Below are positions 11,423-21,479 of a stretch of DNA of 64,000 nucleotides, in pieces (positions within the stretch are counted from its first letter, which is position 1; every line of letters starts with the position of its first letter). Source of the DNA: Trametes villosa (Eukaryota > Basidiomycota > Agaricomycetes > Polyporales > Polyporaceae); assembly GCA_002964805.2 (NCBI GenBank), contig PUDQ02000010.1, forward strand, positions 2,728,001 to 2,792,000. Direction: 5' to 3'. The notes under the pieces were generated by a model, which saw only the letters and a list, made by a program, of their open reading frames with translations, ran no database searches and had not been told where the DNA came from. A program made the translations under genes and the position numbers.

Positions 11423-11981
11423 TTACGAATCCTCAAAGCCGCTGTCGAACAGGTAATTCGCCGCGAGCTCCTCGTTCTTGTCACATGCGAAGTACGCCTC
11501 AATGACCGCTTGCCGAGGGAAACCAAGGGCCTCCAGCTGCGACACAATGAGTAAACACCCCTATCGCACGAAGAAACATACACACGCACCCGCTCAATCG
11601 CAGCGCGCTCCTCCTCCGTGACATGAACGACCTGGGCACCAGGCGGGATACCGCCCTCCTCCTCGTCCCCAAGGTCGCCGCCCAGGAGCTGCGCGAGCGC
11701 CTCGGGGTTCTGCGCGAACAGCTGCGCAATCTGGGGGTTCTGCGCAGCGATCTCCTGGATCACGGGCTGGATGAGCGCGGGGTTCTGCGCCATGATCTCG
11801 CGCAGGTGCTGGATTTGCGGGTGGCCCGCAAGAGCCGCGAGAGCGGCGGCACCTCCGGGACCTCCTGCCGCGCCACCGAGGCCACCAAGACCTCCGAGGC
11901 CTTGGCCGCCGCCCGGCTGGTGCTGCTGTTGCTGCTGCTGGGCGAGCTGGAAGAGGTTCTGCGGCTGGGCGGGCTGAGCGG
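11423..11981 (-). pseudogene. RAD23 3' fragment 1 (STI1 and UBA2 only)
   Basis: Copy of the C-terminal part of the complete RAD23 at 30454-31929. It keeps the polyGln/Gly linker, the STI1 (XPC-binding) segment [20 protein letters not shown], the acidic linker, the last intron and the UBA2 exon ending [10 protein letters not shown]. It lacks UBL and UBA1. Homology stops abruptly at about 11981, where the spacer begins. The reading frame stays open upstream into the spacer to an ATG at 12162, giving a possible chimeric protein. Whether this is expressed cannot be told from sequence. I call it a truncated duplicate rather than a normal gene. Confidence 0.8.
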
Positions 11982-12172
11982 GCAGGGAAGATGCTAGATT
12001 TGCGGGCGGGGCGCGGGCGCGGGGAGAGCCGCGGATTTGCCTCGCATGCCGGAAACGAGCAGCGGGCGGACTCGACGGGGCGGCGGACTCGGACGCGTGC
12101 TCGGACACGGGCGAGTGCCTGATCTGTGCGGAGGATCTGTGTGCGGATGGAGAAAGAAACAATGCCTTAGCC

Positions 12173-12216
12173 AGTACAGTAGCAGTACAGTAGCAGTACA
12201 GTAGCAGTACAGTAGC
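12173..12216 (+). repeat. 11-bp minisatellite, four units
   Basis: Four perfect copies of agtacagtagc in tandem, just beyond the chimeric RAD23 reading frame. The same four units occur in the second spacer at 21671-21714. Confidence 0.95.
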
Positions 12217-13888
12217 GGTAGTAGGTCTGGTGGGCGTGCTTCACGCCGCGGATAGAGGACGCAGAACGCAGAGAGCACACTCCAGAAGCACATTTTTGGC
12301 GGGCAAATTTGAACAGCTACATACAGCAATGCCGACCGCTTGCCTCGCCCCGCTGCGTGCTAGACAACATGTCCCCTCTCGAGCATTATTACACGGCTTG
12401 GGAGGCAGAAATGCCCGCGTTTGAACCAGGACCCGCTGCCCCCCACGACGGCGCGATATCTCTCGGCGGTGGACAGCCGCCCTCGTATTACATGCGGCAG
12501 TCGCTTCGCCCGCAAAAGAGCATCGCGCGCCCGGGTGCCCGCACCGCCCTCGCACGCTAGACTCGCTCGCTCAGGGCGCGCCCGAACACCGTGAATTGAG
12601 GGCCCATTTCTTACTACAGCCTCGCCCCGTTAGGATCCGACTATGCGCACTCCACTGCCTCAACTGGCCCGGGCAATCGCGCTGGTCGCCGGCGCGACAC
12701 GGAACCGCAACAGAAATGTCTGTGTCGGTTCCCGGCCTGCGCAGGCTGCCACGGGCTGGACGGCACGGATAGCGTTCGATCCTGAGCACACCAAGTACAC
12801 GGAGCTCTCGCAAGCTCGTGCTTGGGCTGGACGCGCCGACGGCGTACGGGCCAAGCACAAGCTCCGAGTCGGTCCGTATCTTCTCGTGTATACACAGAAT
12901 ATACCGCGTCGTCTAACGGGGATGTAGGTGCAGGCGTACCTCTAGTTGAGCGGTATGGACGCCTCTTGCATGGCGTGAACCGAGCCGAACGGGGAGCGAT
13001 CGCGAACGCGATGCTCACTCTGTGCATCAGACACCGTGATGTCGCGTACGCCCTCCGTTGCGTTGGTGTCCGTTTGCGTATCCAAGTCGTGCGGGGGCGG
13101 GTACTACATGGAGAACGTCGTGGCCGTCTGCAAGACCTCAGCCGGGATCCCCGGCGTAGTCGCGTCGGATTCTTGGCGCTCTCCGAGGGAAAGGGCTTGC
13201 GTCTCAGACCTCGAGTCTGTATCTTCGGGCGTCTGGCGAGCAGTTACTGAGGTCCGTGTGCGCGAGCGCGACAGATGGCGGTGCAGTGTACATCGGCTCA
13301 TTTCTGACTCGCCTGCGGAACGGGAAACCCAGGGGCTGCCGTTGTGCCCTCACACCCTTGCTCGCTAGCGGTGCAGGCCGGCGGCGACAGATCAGGAATC
13401 CCCGTACAGCACAATGTTGTGCACGAGCGGAACTCACCCGCGTATCCCCTCGTCTGCTGACTGTGAGCCCTCGCTGCCAGTGCAGAGCGGATTGTTGGGC
13501 GCGGCGGCGCGCCACACGCCGATCTCGCGCGGACTGTAGAACTGTGCACAGCCGCCCTCTTCGTCAACTGCAGACATAAACAAGAGTTGCAGGACACACC
13601 AAGAAGGGGACTGCACTGCCGCATTTGTATCGTCTACCGTGAGCCGCGGCGAATCGAGTTTCTAGCGTGCCGATGTACACGGCGGCCGGCTAGAGATCTC
13701 CCGGCGGACAAGGGTGCGGCGCGCCGAGAGGTAGTGTTCCTGCTGGTTTCAGAGGCCCGCCGCCGTTGCCCCCGCTGCACGAACCGGCGGAAACCACCGA
13801 GATATTCTCCGCCGCCCAGGCGCAAAGACCGCGCGGCAGTGACGCATTCGCATGCACCGTACCTTACACATTGTCCCCTCGCACTCAC

Positions 13889-14650
13889 CGGGGGCATACG
13901 TATACGGCCACGTCCGTCCGCCCTGGACAGAGAAACCCGGCAGATTCCAGACGCAATCCCCAGCGCTGTGTCCGCATCGGGGCCGAACCACGGGAGATGG
14001 GCAAACCGGGAGCGTCGAGTATTCAAGAATAAGTACGGTCTCCGACCCGAGAAAGCAGGTACCTTGTTCTAACGTGTGCGTAGGCCTCAAAGCGCGACAG
14101 CCGCATGAGGGCGCGCGAGGCGGGGTGCGTGGTGTCGGAACCCGTGGAGCGAGCGGGATGCGAAGAAGAGCAGGGCCGAATGGGAACGCGCCGATTCCCT
14201 GCGCAAGCTGGCGCGTACGGACGCCGGCTCGGCGGACATTTCTGAACCTCCAGGCGCGGGTGTGAGAATAGCAGCGGTCGCTCGGGCGCGCCGAAGGGAT
14301 GCACAAGCCAGGGAGCGGCCTCAGGCAGAAGCACTCGGTGCCCGTCGGCGACTGCACGGGTGCAGCCTACGAGCTGCCTTCCTGCGCGCATGTCCGTGTC
14401 AGTAAGCCCGCAGATTGTCGCGTCAACGTAGCCGACCGACCCCGATGAGCAGGCTTGAGCGCGAAGATGTCGAGGGCGCGAGCTCGCGTGCCGGCGCGCT
14501 CACAGCTCCCGCCGCGGAACGGACACCCTACAAACTGCATTACGACGCGGCTAATTGATAATATAACTCGCAACTCACACTCGAGTACCGGCAGGAGCGC
14601 AGGTACGCGGAACGTCGTGTCTGACAGCGGGATGATATCGGGGGTCGGGC
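13889..14650 (-). other. possible four-exon coding segment inside spacer 1
   Basis: Proposed exons on the minus strand are 14579-14650, 14441-14527, 14063-14381 and 13889-13965. All three introns are GT-AG and the phases match, giving about 185 open codons. Readable pieces are PDIIPLSDTTFRVPALLPVL, WCPFRGGSCERAG, ASRALMRLSRFEAYAHVRTS and GDCVWNLPGFSVQGG. I do not recognise the family. More minus-strand exons are likely on both sides (for example around 13434-13560, reading GGCAQFYSPREIGVWRAAAP). In spacer 2 the third exon has an in-frame stop at 23752-23754. GC-rich DNA gives long open frames by chance, so this is a candidate only; it may be a gene fragment or pseudogene carried by the spacer. 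Confidence 0.35.
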
Positions 14651-17600
14651 CTAGTAAAGCAACGGTCTAACCAGTCGCGAGAGGACGATTACGGACGATA
14701 ACACTCACGTCTGCGGCCGGAACGGTGCTTTCGCGCGAGTAGCCCGACAACCGGCTCGGAACTGGCCCTGGTGTCGGTTCTCTGCCGGGAAGTGCGCAAT
14801 GGCGGCCGGGGGACGGAGGAGGGATATCCGACAGTGTCCTCGTGTACTGCAGTAGGGTGAGCACACCGGGGACAGACTCGGACGGTCGGAAACGGTACGT
14901 ACCGTAGCTGAGAGCCTCGCGGTCTCCCCGAGAACCAATAACGTCGATGTACGCCCGTCAGCCGCGTGGAGCATCGACCGGTGGCGTGTTGTGACTCGTC
15001 GGACGGATGCCCTGCCGCCGCCCGAGTGAATAAGGTACTGTGCCATCACTTACTTCCGAATAGTCCGTTCTCACTCAAGCCGCCGATGCACGCGCCGCAC
15101 CTCTGCCGCCCCTCTGTGAAACGAGGTGACGCGAGCTCGTGCGTCACGCTCGCCGCGCCCGCCGGCAGCACACAGGTCTCGCGGGGGGCGCGGCGGCGGC
15201 AGAAAAGCGCGCCGCCGAGCGTCGCGAACAGAACCCGCGGGAATGCACTTTCCCCGATCCGCAGAGCGCAAGCACGCGCCCCTTCGAGCCGGGAGCCAAC
15301 CAGGCGGCGATCGCGAACACGAACGCGAGACCTGCATACCGCACATCAATTGCGCAGAACGGCGGACGGTACGTACGTTGCGCGTGCCCTCGGCAAGCAT
15401 TCCGCTGCGTCGCGGTGCAGGCGGTCATTCCCCTCCGCAGTGCCCCCGGCCCCCGCCTCTTTGAGCCGTTCGTGCGCAGAAGCCCTCCAACGCAGACGGA
15501 GCCTGCGCACGCCCTCATCTGTCAGTCTGCAGCGCGCGCCGACCGCGGCACACCGTGCGTTCGTCCGGGCCCCTCCTCCTCGGCGGCGGAAACCGCACGC
15601 TCGCTTCCATCCCGAGGGGGCGCGGGCGGTCGCGACGCGTCAGAGCTGTCGGAGGCGCGATGAGTACGTGTACACCCGGTCAGGCGCGGAGCAGCCACTC
15701 ACCGCCGACGCGTCCCCGCGCTGCTGCGTGTCTCGGGCGGGCGACCCGGTTGTGCGAGCACTGCCTGCAGGGCGCGGGCGGGGACGTCTTGGGCGTCGGC
15801 GAACACATCGAGGCCGTGCGTCCCTTCGTTCTGCTCGTCTCAGTCGTGTCACCGCCGCTAACATCAAGCTAGGGCCACGCGAGCAGGCGTAGCACCTGCG
15901 CGATGCGTCTATAATGGCGGTGAGCACTCGTACTCGCACGCGCCGTCCCGCTCGCTCACAGGACAGAGACCCGCCCCGCCGACGCATGCGTGCGCCCGCC
16001 CGACGAGGCGCAGCCGCCCTGGCTCACCCACCGCCGTACAAACCGGCCGCACCGCTCATGCACATCCCAGCGCGATCTCATCTCGCTATGCGCGCCTCGA
16101 ACCTGACGGACGCGAATTCGGCCACACGCCCGCTCGTACGTTCGCGGCTCTCTGATGGACGTCGAACGCCACTCACCTGCGAATCCCGTCGGCTCGGGCC
16201 CCACCGGCGTGCACGTCCGTGCCCGACGAGGACAGACCCGTCCTCCACGGCGCAGACATCTGCTCTGCAGCGCATGCCGCGCTCGTGGCGGTGCGATGCG
16301 GGTCGGAGGAAGTAGACGGGGAGGGGGGACCGTCTCGTATATTCATCCGGGGCAGTAGTCGGCCGGGAGGGAGGGGAGGCGGCGTCCGGGGCATCGCACA
16401 CATCGAGCGAGAACGCGCCCCCGCGCCGACTCGAACGCCGCCGCCGCGCCTCTTCCGACTTCGCTTCTACGCACGCACGCTCGCCCACGCCGCACCGGTG
16501 CGACTCCCCGTCTCGCCAGGAACCCCAGACGCGGCCTGCGCCGATCCCCGTCCGCGCGTGACACTGGCCGAAGAGCGCGCCGCCGCGCCAGGGTGGGTGT
16601 CTATGGGTGCGCCCGCCGCTCCCGCTGCTTCTACCTGAGCCCACTGCTGTCGGCAGGGCGGGGCGCGGGGCTCTGCGAGGACGGGCGCGGGACGGCCTGC
16701 GCGGCGGAGGGGGGAGCGGGGTCTGTCACGAGCGCGCTGCGCCTGCTGCGTGGGGCGGGAGTCTCGGCGGGGGCGTGGGCGGTGTGAGCCGGGTAGCTCG
16801 GCGGTAGGAGCGGCGGCCGTCGGTGTGTGCGCGTTTGGGCGCACGAACGGAAGCGCGGACGCGGGCCCTAAGCAGACGTGTCACGGGGCGCATCCGTCGA
16901 CGCGCCGGCGTGTGTATTTGCGCCGAGGCGGCACGTACAGAGCTCTACTAACTAGACGACGGCTTACCTCGAAGTGGGCACGGCGCAGAGCCACAGGTGC
17001 CGCCACCACGCCATGGTCGTCCCTTCGTTTTCGCACTCGCACACGGGTGTACGAAGCGGGGAATGACGTCCCAGTCGCGCATTGACGCTTCGAATCGAGA
17101 GGGCACGCGTCCACGGCCGCCAGGGAGCGATTTGGGCGCGACGCCGAAATGTCTAAATCTTGAGCGCCTATTTCGGGCGAAGAGCGAGCGCGGGCTCGTA
17201 TCGTCGATAGCGTTCGCGGCACGTCAACGGCAGCTTAGCCAACGCGCTGTGTGTGAGCTGAAGGTACGTAGATGCAGAATCAGCGATTTGGGACGATTCC
17301 ATCGAGGGAACGAGGAGGTACCTGCGAAATTCGCGGCGAGGCCGGCGGCGAGATGCGTGGTTTTTGCGCGCGGGTGCCCGGAAACGAGTGGAGGCCATAG
17401 GGGCGGCTTATACGAGAGTAGTGCACCTGGAACGCAAACAATTCGACTCACCATTTGAGCGGACGGCGGGGTTTTGGTGCGAACGGCATCATGTTCGGCT
17501 CGTAGCACGCTCCCCGGGCCGATTCTCTGCGCGCGAACGACTCTACAGAGTCCGCCGAGGATGCCCCATGCGCCCTGACGCATTCCCACATGGGGGCGAG

Positions 17601-18288
17601 CGCGGGAGGGGCGTGTGTCGTCCAAAACCCGGAGATAGGCTGTGCACCGCAGACGGTGTGAGCGGCGTCGATTGGCAAGAAATAGTTTAGACGCACTTTT
17701 CGGACGAATGCATGGTTTCCCCGGGCGATGTGGGTGTCTATCTGCACGGGGCGCACCGGCGGAGTGGATGTATGCACTTTGCGGGGGTGCCCGGTGCGAG
17801 GGAGGGCGGGAAACGGGCGCGGAAGGCGGCTAAGGCGGCGGGCAGGCAGTGAGAGGGCAGTCCAGAGAGGGCTCGAGCAGCACCAAGAGAGTCCAAGAAT
17901 CCGCGAATTGCGGTTCGGCGAGGAACGAGAGGCGGGTGCACGCAGGGCAAACGGCGGGCGAGAGAGGGTCGGGCTCCCCGCCAAAAGAGCGGTCGAGCAG
18001 GCCTGACGCGCGCCTAAAAGGGGCGCGATCGAGCAGACACGGGGCAGACGGCGGTCGAGAGACGGGCGAGGTCGCTCTCAAGACGTCAACAGGGCCAGCT
18101 GAGCGCGAGAGCGAGAGGGCGAGGGCAGCTGCCAGTGCAGGCGCTCGCTGCGATCGGCGCGACTGGCGCGTGACGTCACGCGTCCTGAAGGACCCGAGCA
18201 CACAGCTGCAGCCCTACTGCAGCTTCAGCCGATCCCATCATGTTCCCTTGACTTCCCCACCCCCTCTCTCCTCGTCTGACAGCGCACC

Positions 18289-20579
18289 ATGCCCGCCCTC
18301 GCCGCTCTCCCCGACGAGCCTGTCGCGCGCGCTACCGCCGTGGTTCGACTCTATGCGCACCCCCGCGACCAAGCCCCGCTCCTCGCGCTCCTGCATGCGC
18401 CCCTAACGAAAAGGGCCGGAACAATGTCGCGTAGAATATCTTACAGCCTGCAGACGTGTACACTACCGACGGCGACGCTCGCTGTCTGAGCCAAGTCGTC
18501 GACTTCTTCCGGCACAATGTTATCCTCCCATATATCGTACTGCGGACATACCACATCCCCCTCGCCTCGCCTTGCCCGCGTATTGCAGCGCGTGCGACGG
18601 GCGGAATGACCCCGGAGCCGAGGAGCAGGCTTGCTCACAGCGGCTTCAGCTCTGCCGACCAAGTCTGTTCTCCAGCGGCGGTAGAGGCGATCAATGACCT
18701 TAAGGGTGCCCTGGAATCTGTTCGCACCTTCATCCTATCCGCGTACTTGTCAAGCTCACCCTCGCTCGTCCCAGGCAGCAGAAAGAGACAGGTATAGATG
18801 CGTGGTTTCGGGGAAACTCGATTCCGAGAGCATAGCGAATGGGTGAGTCTAAATGCTTCTACTCGCCTTGAATGAGGGGAAGCCTCGAGAGACGTGCCCA
18901 TTGCGTGCGTTTGCCTTACGCCAAAGCCGTCGTAATAACTGCGGATGCCGCTCGGTCCCGTGTAACAGCGGCGGCATATTGGGTGCGGTCAGAACGCAGG
19001 GTCATGACACAACGTGCAATCAGGGTTGACGGGGTGCACGAATTTGTAACGCGCTGCGAAAGTCGCAAATCCTTTCCTGCACGAAGGGTTACGTTGACAG
19101 TCCTAGCTCGCTACAATCTCTTGCCCCCATCCTAAGGTTTTGTGGTGTTCACCAGGTGGAGCTCCTCCAGAACCCCCGAGACGAGCCAGGACATATGTAC
19201 CACCGCTTCCACAGTTGCCCTTGTCGTTGTTCTGACGTGTCCAGCGGGCGTCAGAGCCTGTGCAATGCGGTCATGTTTTCCATGCATACCGATGCAGCGA
19301 GACAGAGAGGCCGCGGCCAATATGCTTGACGCGGTCAGACCTCGATTTCGATCCCGAGTTCAAACCGTACAAGGTCTGACAGGGGTTCGCGGTTGTAGTC
19401 AGAGACTGTGACCTGGGGGGCACGGGTCCTGGCTGTTACTTGTGTCGTTCCGTGGTTAGGGTGGCACGTAAGTTCGTGTTGTTGAGTACGCTGCCACTGA
19501 GCGCGCGCTGCCCCAGATCTTACGGCCAGCTTCGACTTGACTTAGCCCTAGCCAATGGGCTAAGGTCTGACTCGCGCACTTCTGGGGTTTCAGGTGACAC
19601 CCATCGGCAAAAGCGCGGATTGGCTATAGTCGCGACTGTAAGGAGCATGCACGTAACGCTCTCCATCGAAAGACTATTTTCATCCTGTGCGTATTGCGGA
19701 GAAGGGCATCAAACAAACACTTCTCCGTCCCGCGCCTTTTCCAACCGCTATACCCCTCTTCAACGGCCTTGTGCTTGTCCAGAATGATGAGGTTAGGCCG
19801 CTCTTTGAGCGGCAATGACCGTTATCATCCAGTGTCTTGTGCGCAGTACTGTGCAGTACTAACTAAAGTATTTCTTAGCTCCGACACATTGAACCTCCCG
19901 GATTGCGGCCTCGAAGTGACCCGCGTCGCACATATTATCCCCTTCTCCCTGCGTCACAGCACACGCACCACCTCCGGACACCTTCCTTCCATCTGGTCAG
20001 CACTCGAGTGCTTCGGCGGCGTTGACCTCGGGCCGCTCATGCACTGCGGCATTAACTCGCTCGACAATGTTATCACACTCTCTGCGACGTGCGCACCTTC
20101 CTGCGCTAGCATATACCCGGACTAACTCTGTCTTCCTCTCCTCGGCCACGTAGCGTGCACCGATACTTCACCGAGCTCCAGGTCGCGCTGGAACCGCTCC
20201 CGGTCCGTCCCGCTTTCCCGCTTGCCAATTCGGCCGCGATCCTCTGACCTACCCCGTATCCCCTCCCCACTCCCACCAGGACGCACCCCATACGTACACA
20301 GTGCGCACCTGGGGCAAAGTCGCGCCGCGGCTCGGCCTGCCCAAGACCGTGAAGCTCTCCCGCAGCGGCGCCGATGCGGGCCCGCTCCCGAGCGCGGCGT
20401 ACCTCGCGCTGCACTGCGCGATCTGCCGCGTGCTGTGGGCGTCCGCGCGCGCGGAGGAGCTCAAGGACGTGCTCGACGACCTCGAGGAGGTCGCGCTGCT
20501 CGCCGCGGACGGGAGCTCCGCGAGCCTGATCAACATCGCCATCTACCGCTCGCTCGCGTTCGCCCGCACGGACGCATAG
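18289..20579 (+). pseudogene. HNH_2 endonuclease, copy 2 (broken)
   Basis: Same exon order as copy 1. Three lesions are visible. One base is missing in exon 1 near 18394, which shifts the frame. The first intron donor reads AT instead of GT at 18532-18533 (tcctcccatatatcg against tcctcccaggtatcg in copy 1). The second intron donor is GC instead of GT at 18741-18742, which could still be used. The core exons remain readable (CVVSGKLDSESIANG, AHIIPFSL, NSLDNVITLSAT), and the last exon is intact to the stop. The long intron is 18843-19878. A shortened product from a downstream start cannot be excluded, but a full-length HNH protein is not encoded in the expected way. Confidence 0.8.
18843..19878 (+). 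other. long divergent intron of HNH copy 2
   Basis: GT-AG intron at the same position as in copy 1, of which it shares little beyond the first 60 bp. Weak similarity to the copy 3 intron continues a little further (gctcggtcccg... against gctcggcacgc...). No gene recognised within it. Confidence 0.7.
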
Positions 20580-20923
20580 TGCCCCCGGGACCCGTCCCGC
20601 ACAGACCAAAAAGGAACTGTAGAGCCCGCTAATCTTGTTTGTTGTCGCACCGCTGTACGGTGTACCACCACTCCATGTCTCGCTATCGCATGTCTCGCTA
20701 CCCGCTGTCCCGCTGCCCTTGTATACACATCTTAATTCATCCGGTGCGTGGCTAGTGTCCACTCCCCTCACACGCTCGGTCGGGGGCACAGGTACATCGG
20801 AATGGTTACATCGTCAGGCGGGAGCTGCTTTATGCATGGTACACGGAAGACAAATAGCTACATAGACATCTGGATATCCTCTCCCCGGAACCGAAGGCGT
20901 GGCGGAACGAACGGTCGAGCAGT

Positions 20924-21479
20924 TTACGAATCCTCGAAGCCGCTGTCGAACAGGTAATTCGCCGCGAGCTCCTCGTTCTTGTCACATGCGAAGTACGCCT
21001 CGATGACCGCTTGCCGGGGGAAACCGAGGGCCTCCAGCTGCAACACAGTAAGCGGACAGCCCCTTTCACTGAAAGAAACACACGCACCCGCTCGATCGCA
21101 GCGCGCTCCTCCTCGGTGACATGGACGACCTGAGCACCAGGCGGGATACCACCCTCCTCGTCGTCCCCAAGGTCGCCCCCAAGGAGCTGCGCGAGCGCCT
21201 CGGGGTTCTGCGCGAAGAGCTGCGCAATCTGGGGGTTCTGCGCAGCGATTTCCTGGATCACGGGCTGGATGAGCGCGGGGTTCTGCGCCATAATCTCGCG
21301 CAGGTGCTGGATTTGCGGGTGGCCCGCAAGAGCCGCGAGGGCGGCGGCACCTCCTGGTCCGCCCGCCGCGCCACCAAGGCCACCGAGGCCACCAAGGCCT
21401 TGGCCGCCGCCCGGCTGGTGCTGCTGTTGCTGCTGCTGGGCGAGCTGGAAGAGGTTCTGCGGCTGGGCAGGCTGAGCGG
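20924..21479 (-). pseudogene. RAD23 3' fragment 2 (STI1 and UBA2 only)
   Basis: Second truncated RAD23 copy, with the same break point as fragment 1 at the gctgagcgg position. STI1 and UBA2 are intact and the last intron keeps its splice sites. The open frame again runs into the spacer to an ATG at 21660, with a novel N-terminal stretch very similar to that of fragment 1 ([20 protein letters not shown]). Lacks UBL and UBA1. Confidence 0.8.

Larger units (their letters stand above)
8451..18179. repeat. tandem unit 1 (HNH gene, partial RAD23, spacer)
   Basis: First of three copies of a direct repeat. The start is recognised by cctgaaggacccgagcacac at 8453, 18183 and 27762, giving periods of about 9.73 and 9.58 kb. 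The unit holds a complete HNH gene, the 3' part of RAD23 and a 6.2 kb spacer. A 60-bp sample aligned by eye between units 1 and 2 showed about 5% difference, so this is not an assembly duplicate. Confidence 0.9.
11982..18179. repeat. 6.2 kb spacer, copy 1
   Basis: GC-rich sequence between the RAD23 fragment and the next HNH copy. It is repeated at 21480-27759 and does not follow unit 3. Long open frames on both strands are Arg/Ala/Pro-rich and change amino acids freely between copies, so I leave them out. Minus-strand splice-donor matches (gtgagt, gtacct, gtaagt) recur every few hundred bases, and one chain of four exons is open in this copy (see 13889-14650). No transposase, reverse transcriptase or helicase motif was seen, and no terminal repeats. 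Origin unknown. Confidence 0.6.

Noticed and set aside
12088..12150. Plus-strand text CLICAEDLCAD resembling the start of a RING finger
   Set aside because: Only one Cys-x2-Cys pair, followed by a stop in the minisatellite, and it overlaps the antisense chimeric RAD23 frame.
14966..15892. 308-codon open frame in spacer 1 (and 405 codons at 24511-25728 in spacer 2)
   Set aside because: Arg/Ala/Pro-rich text typical of random GC-rich frames; length and sequence are not kept between the two spacers.
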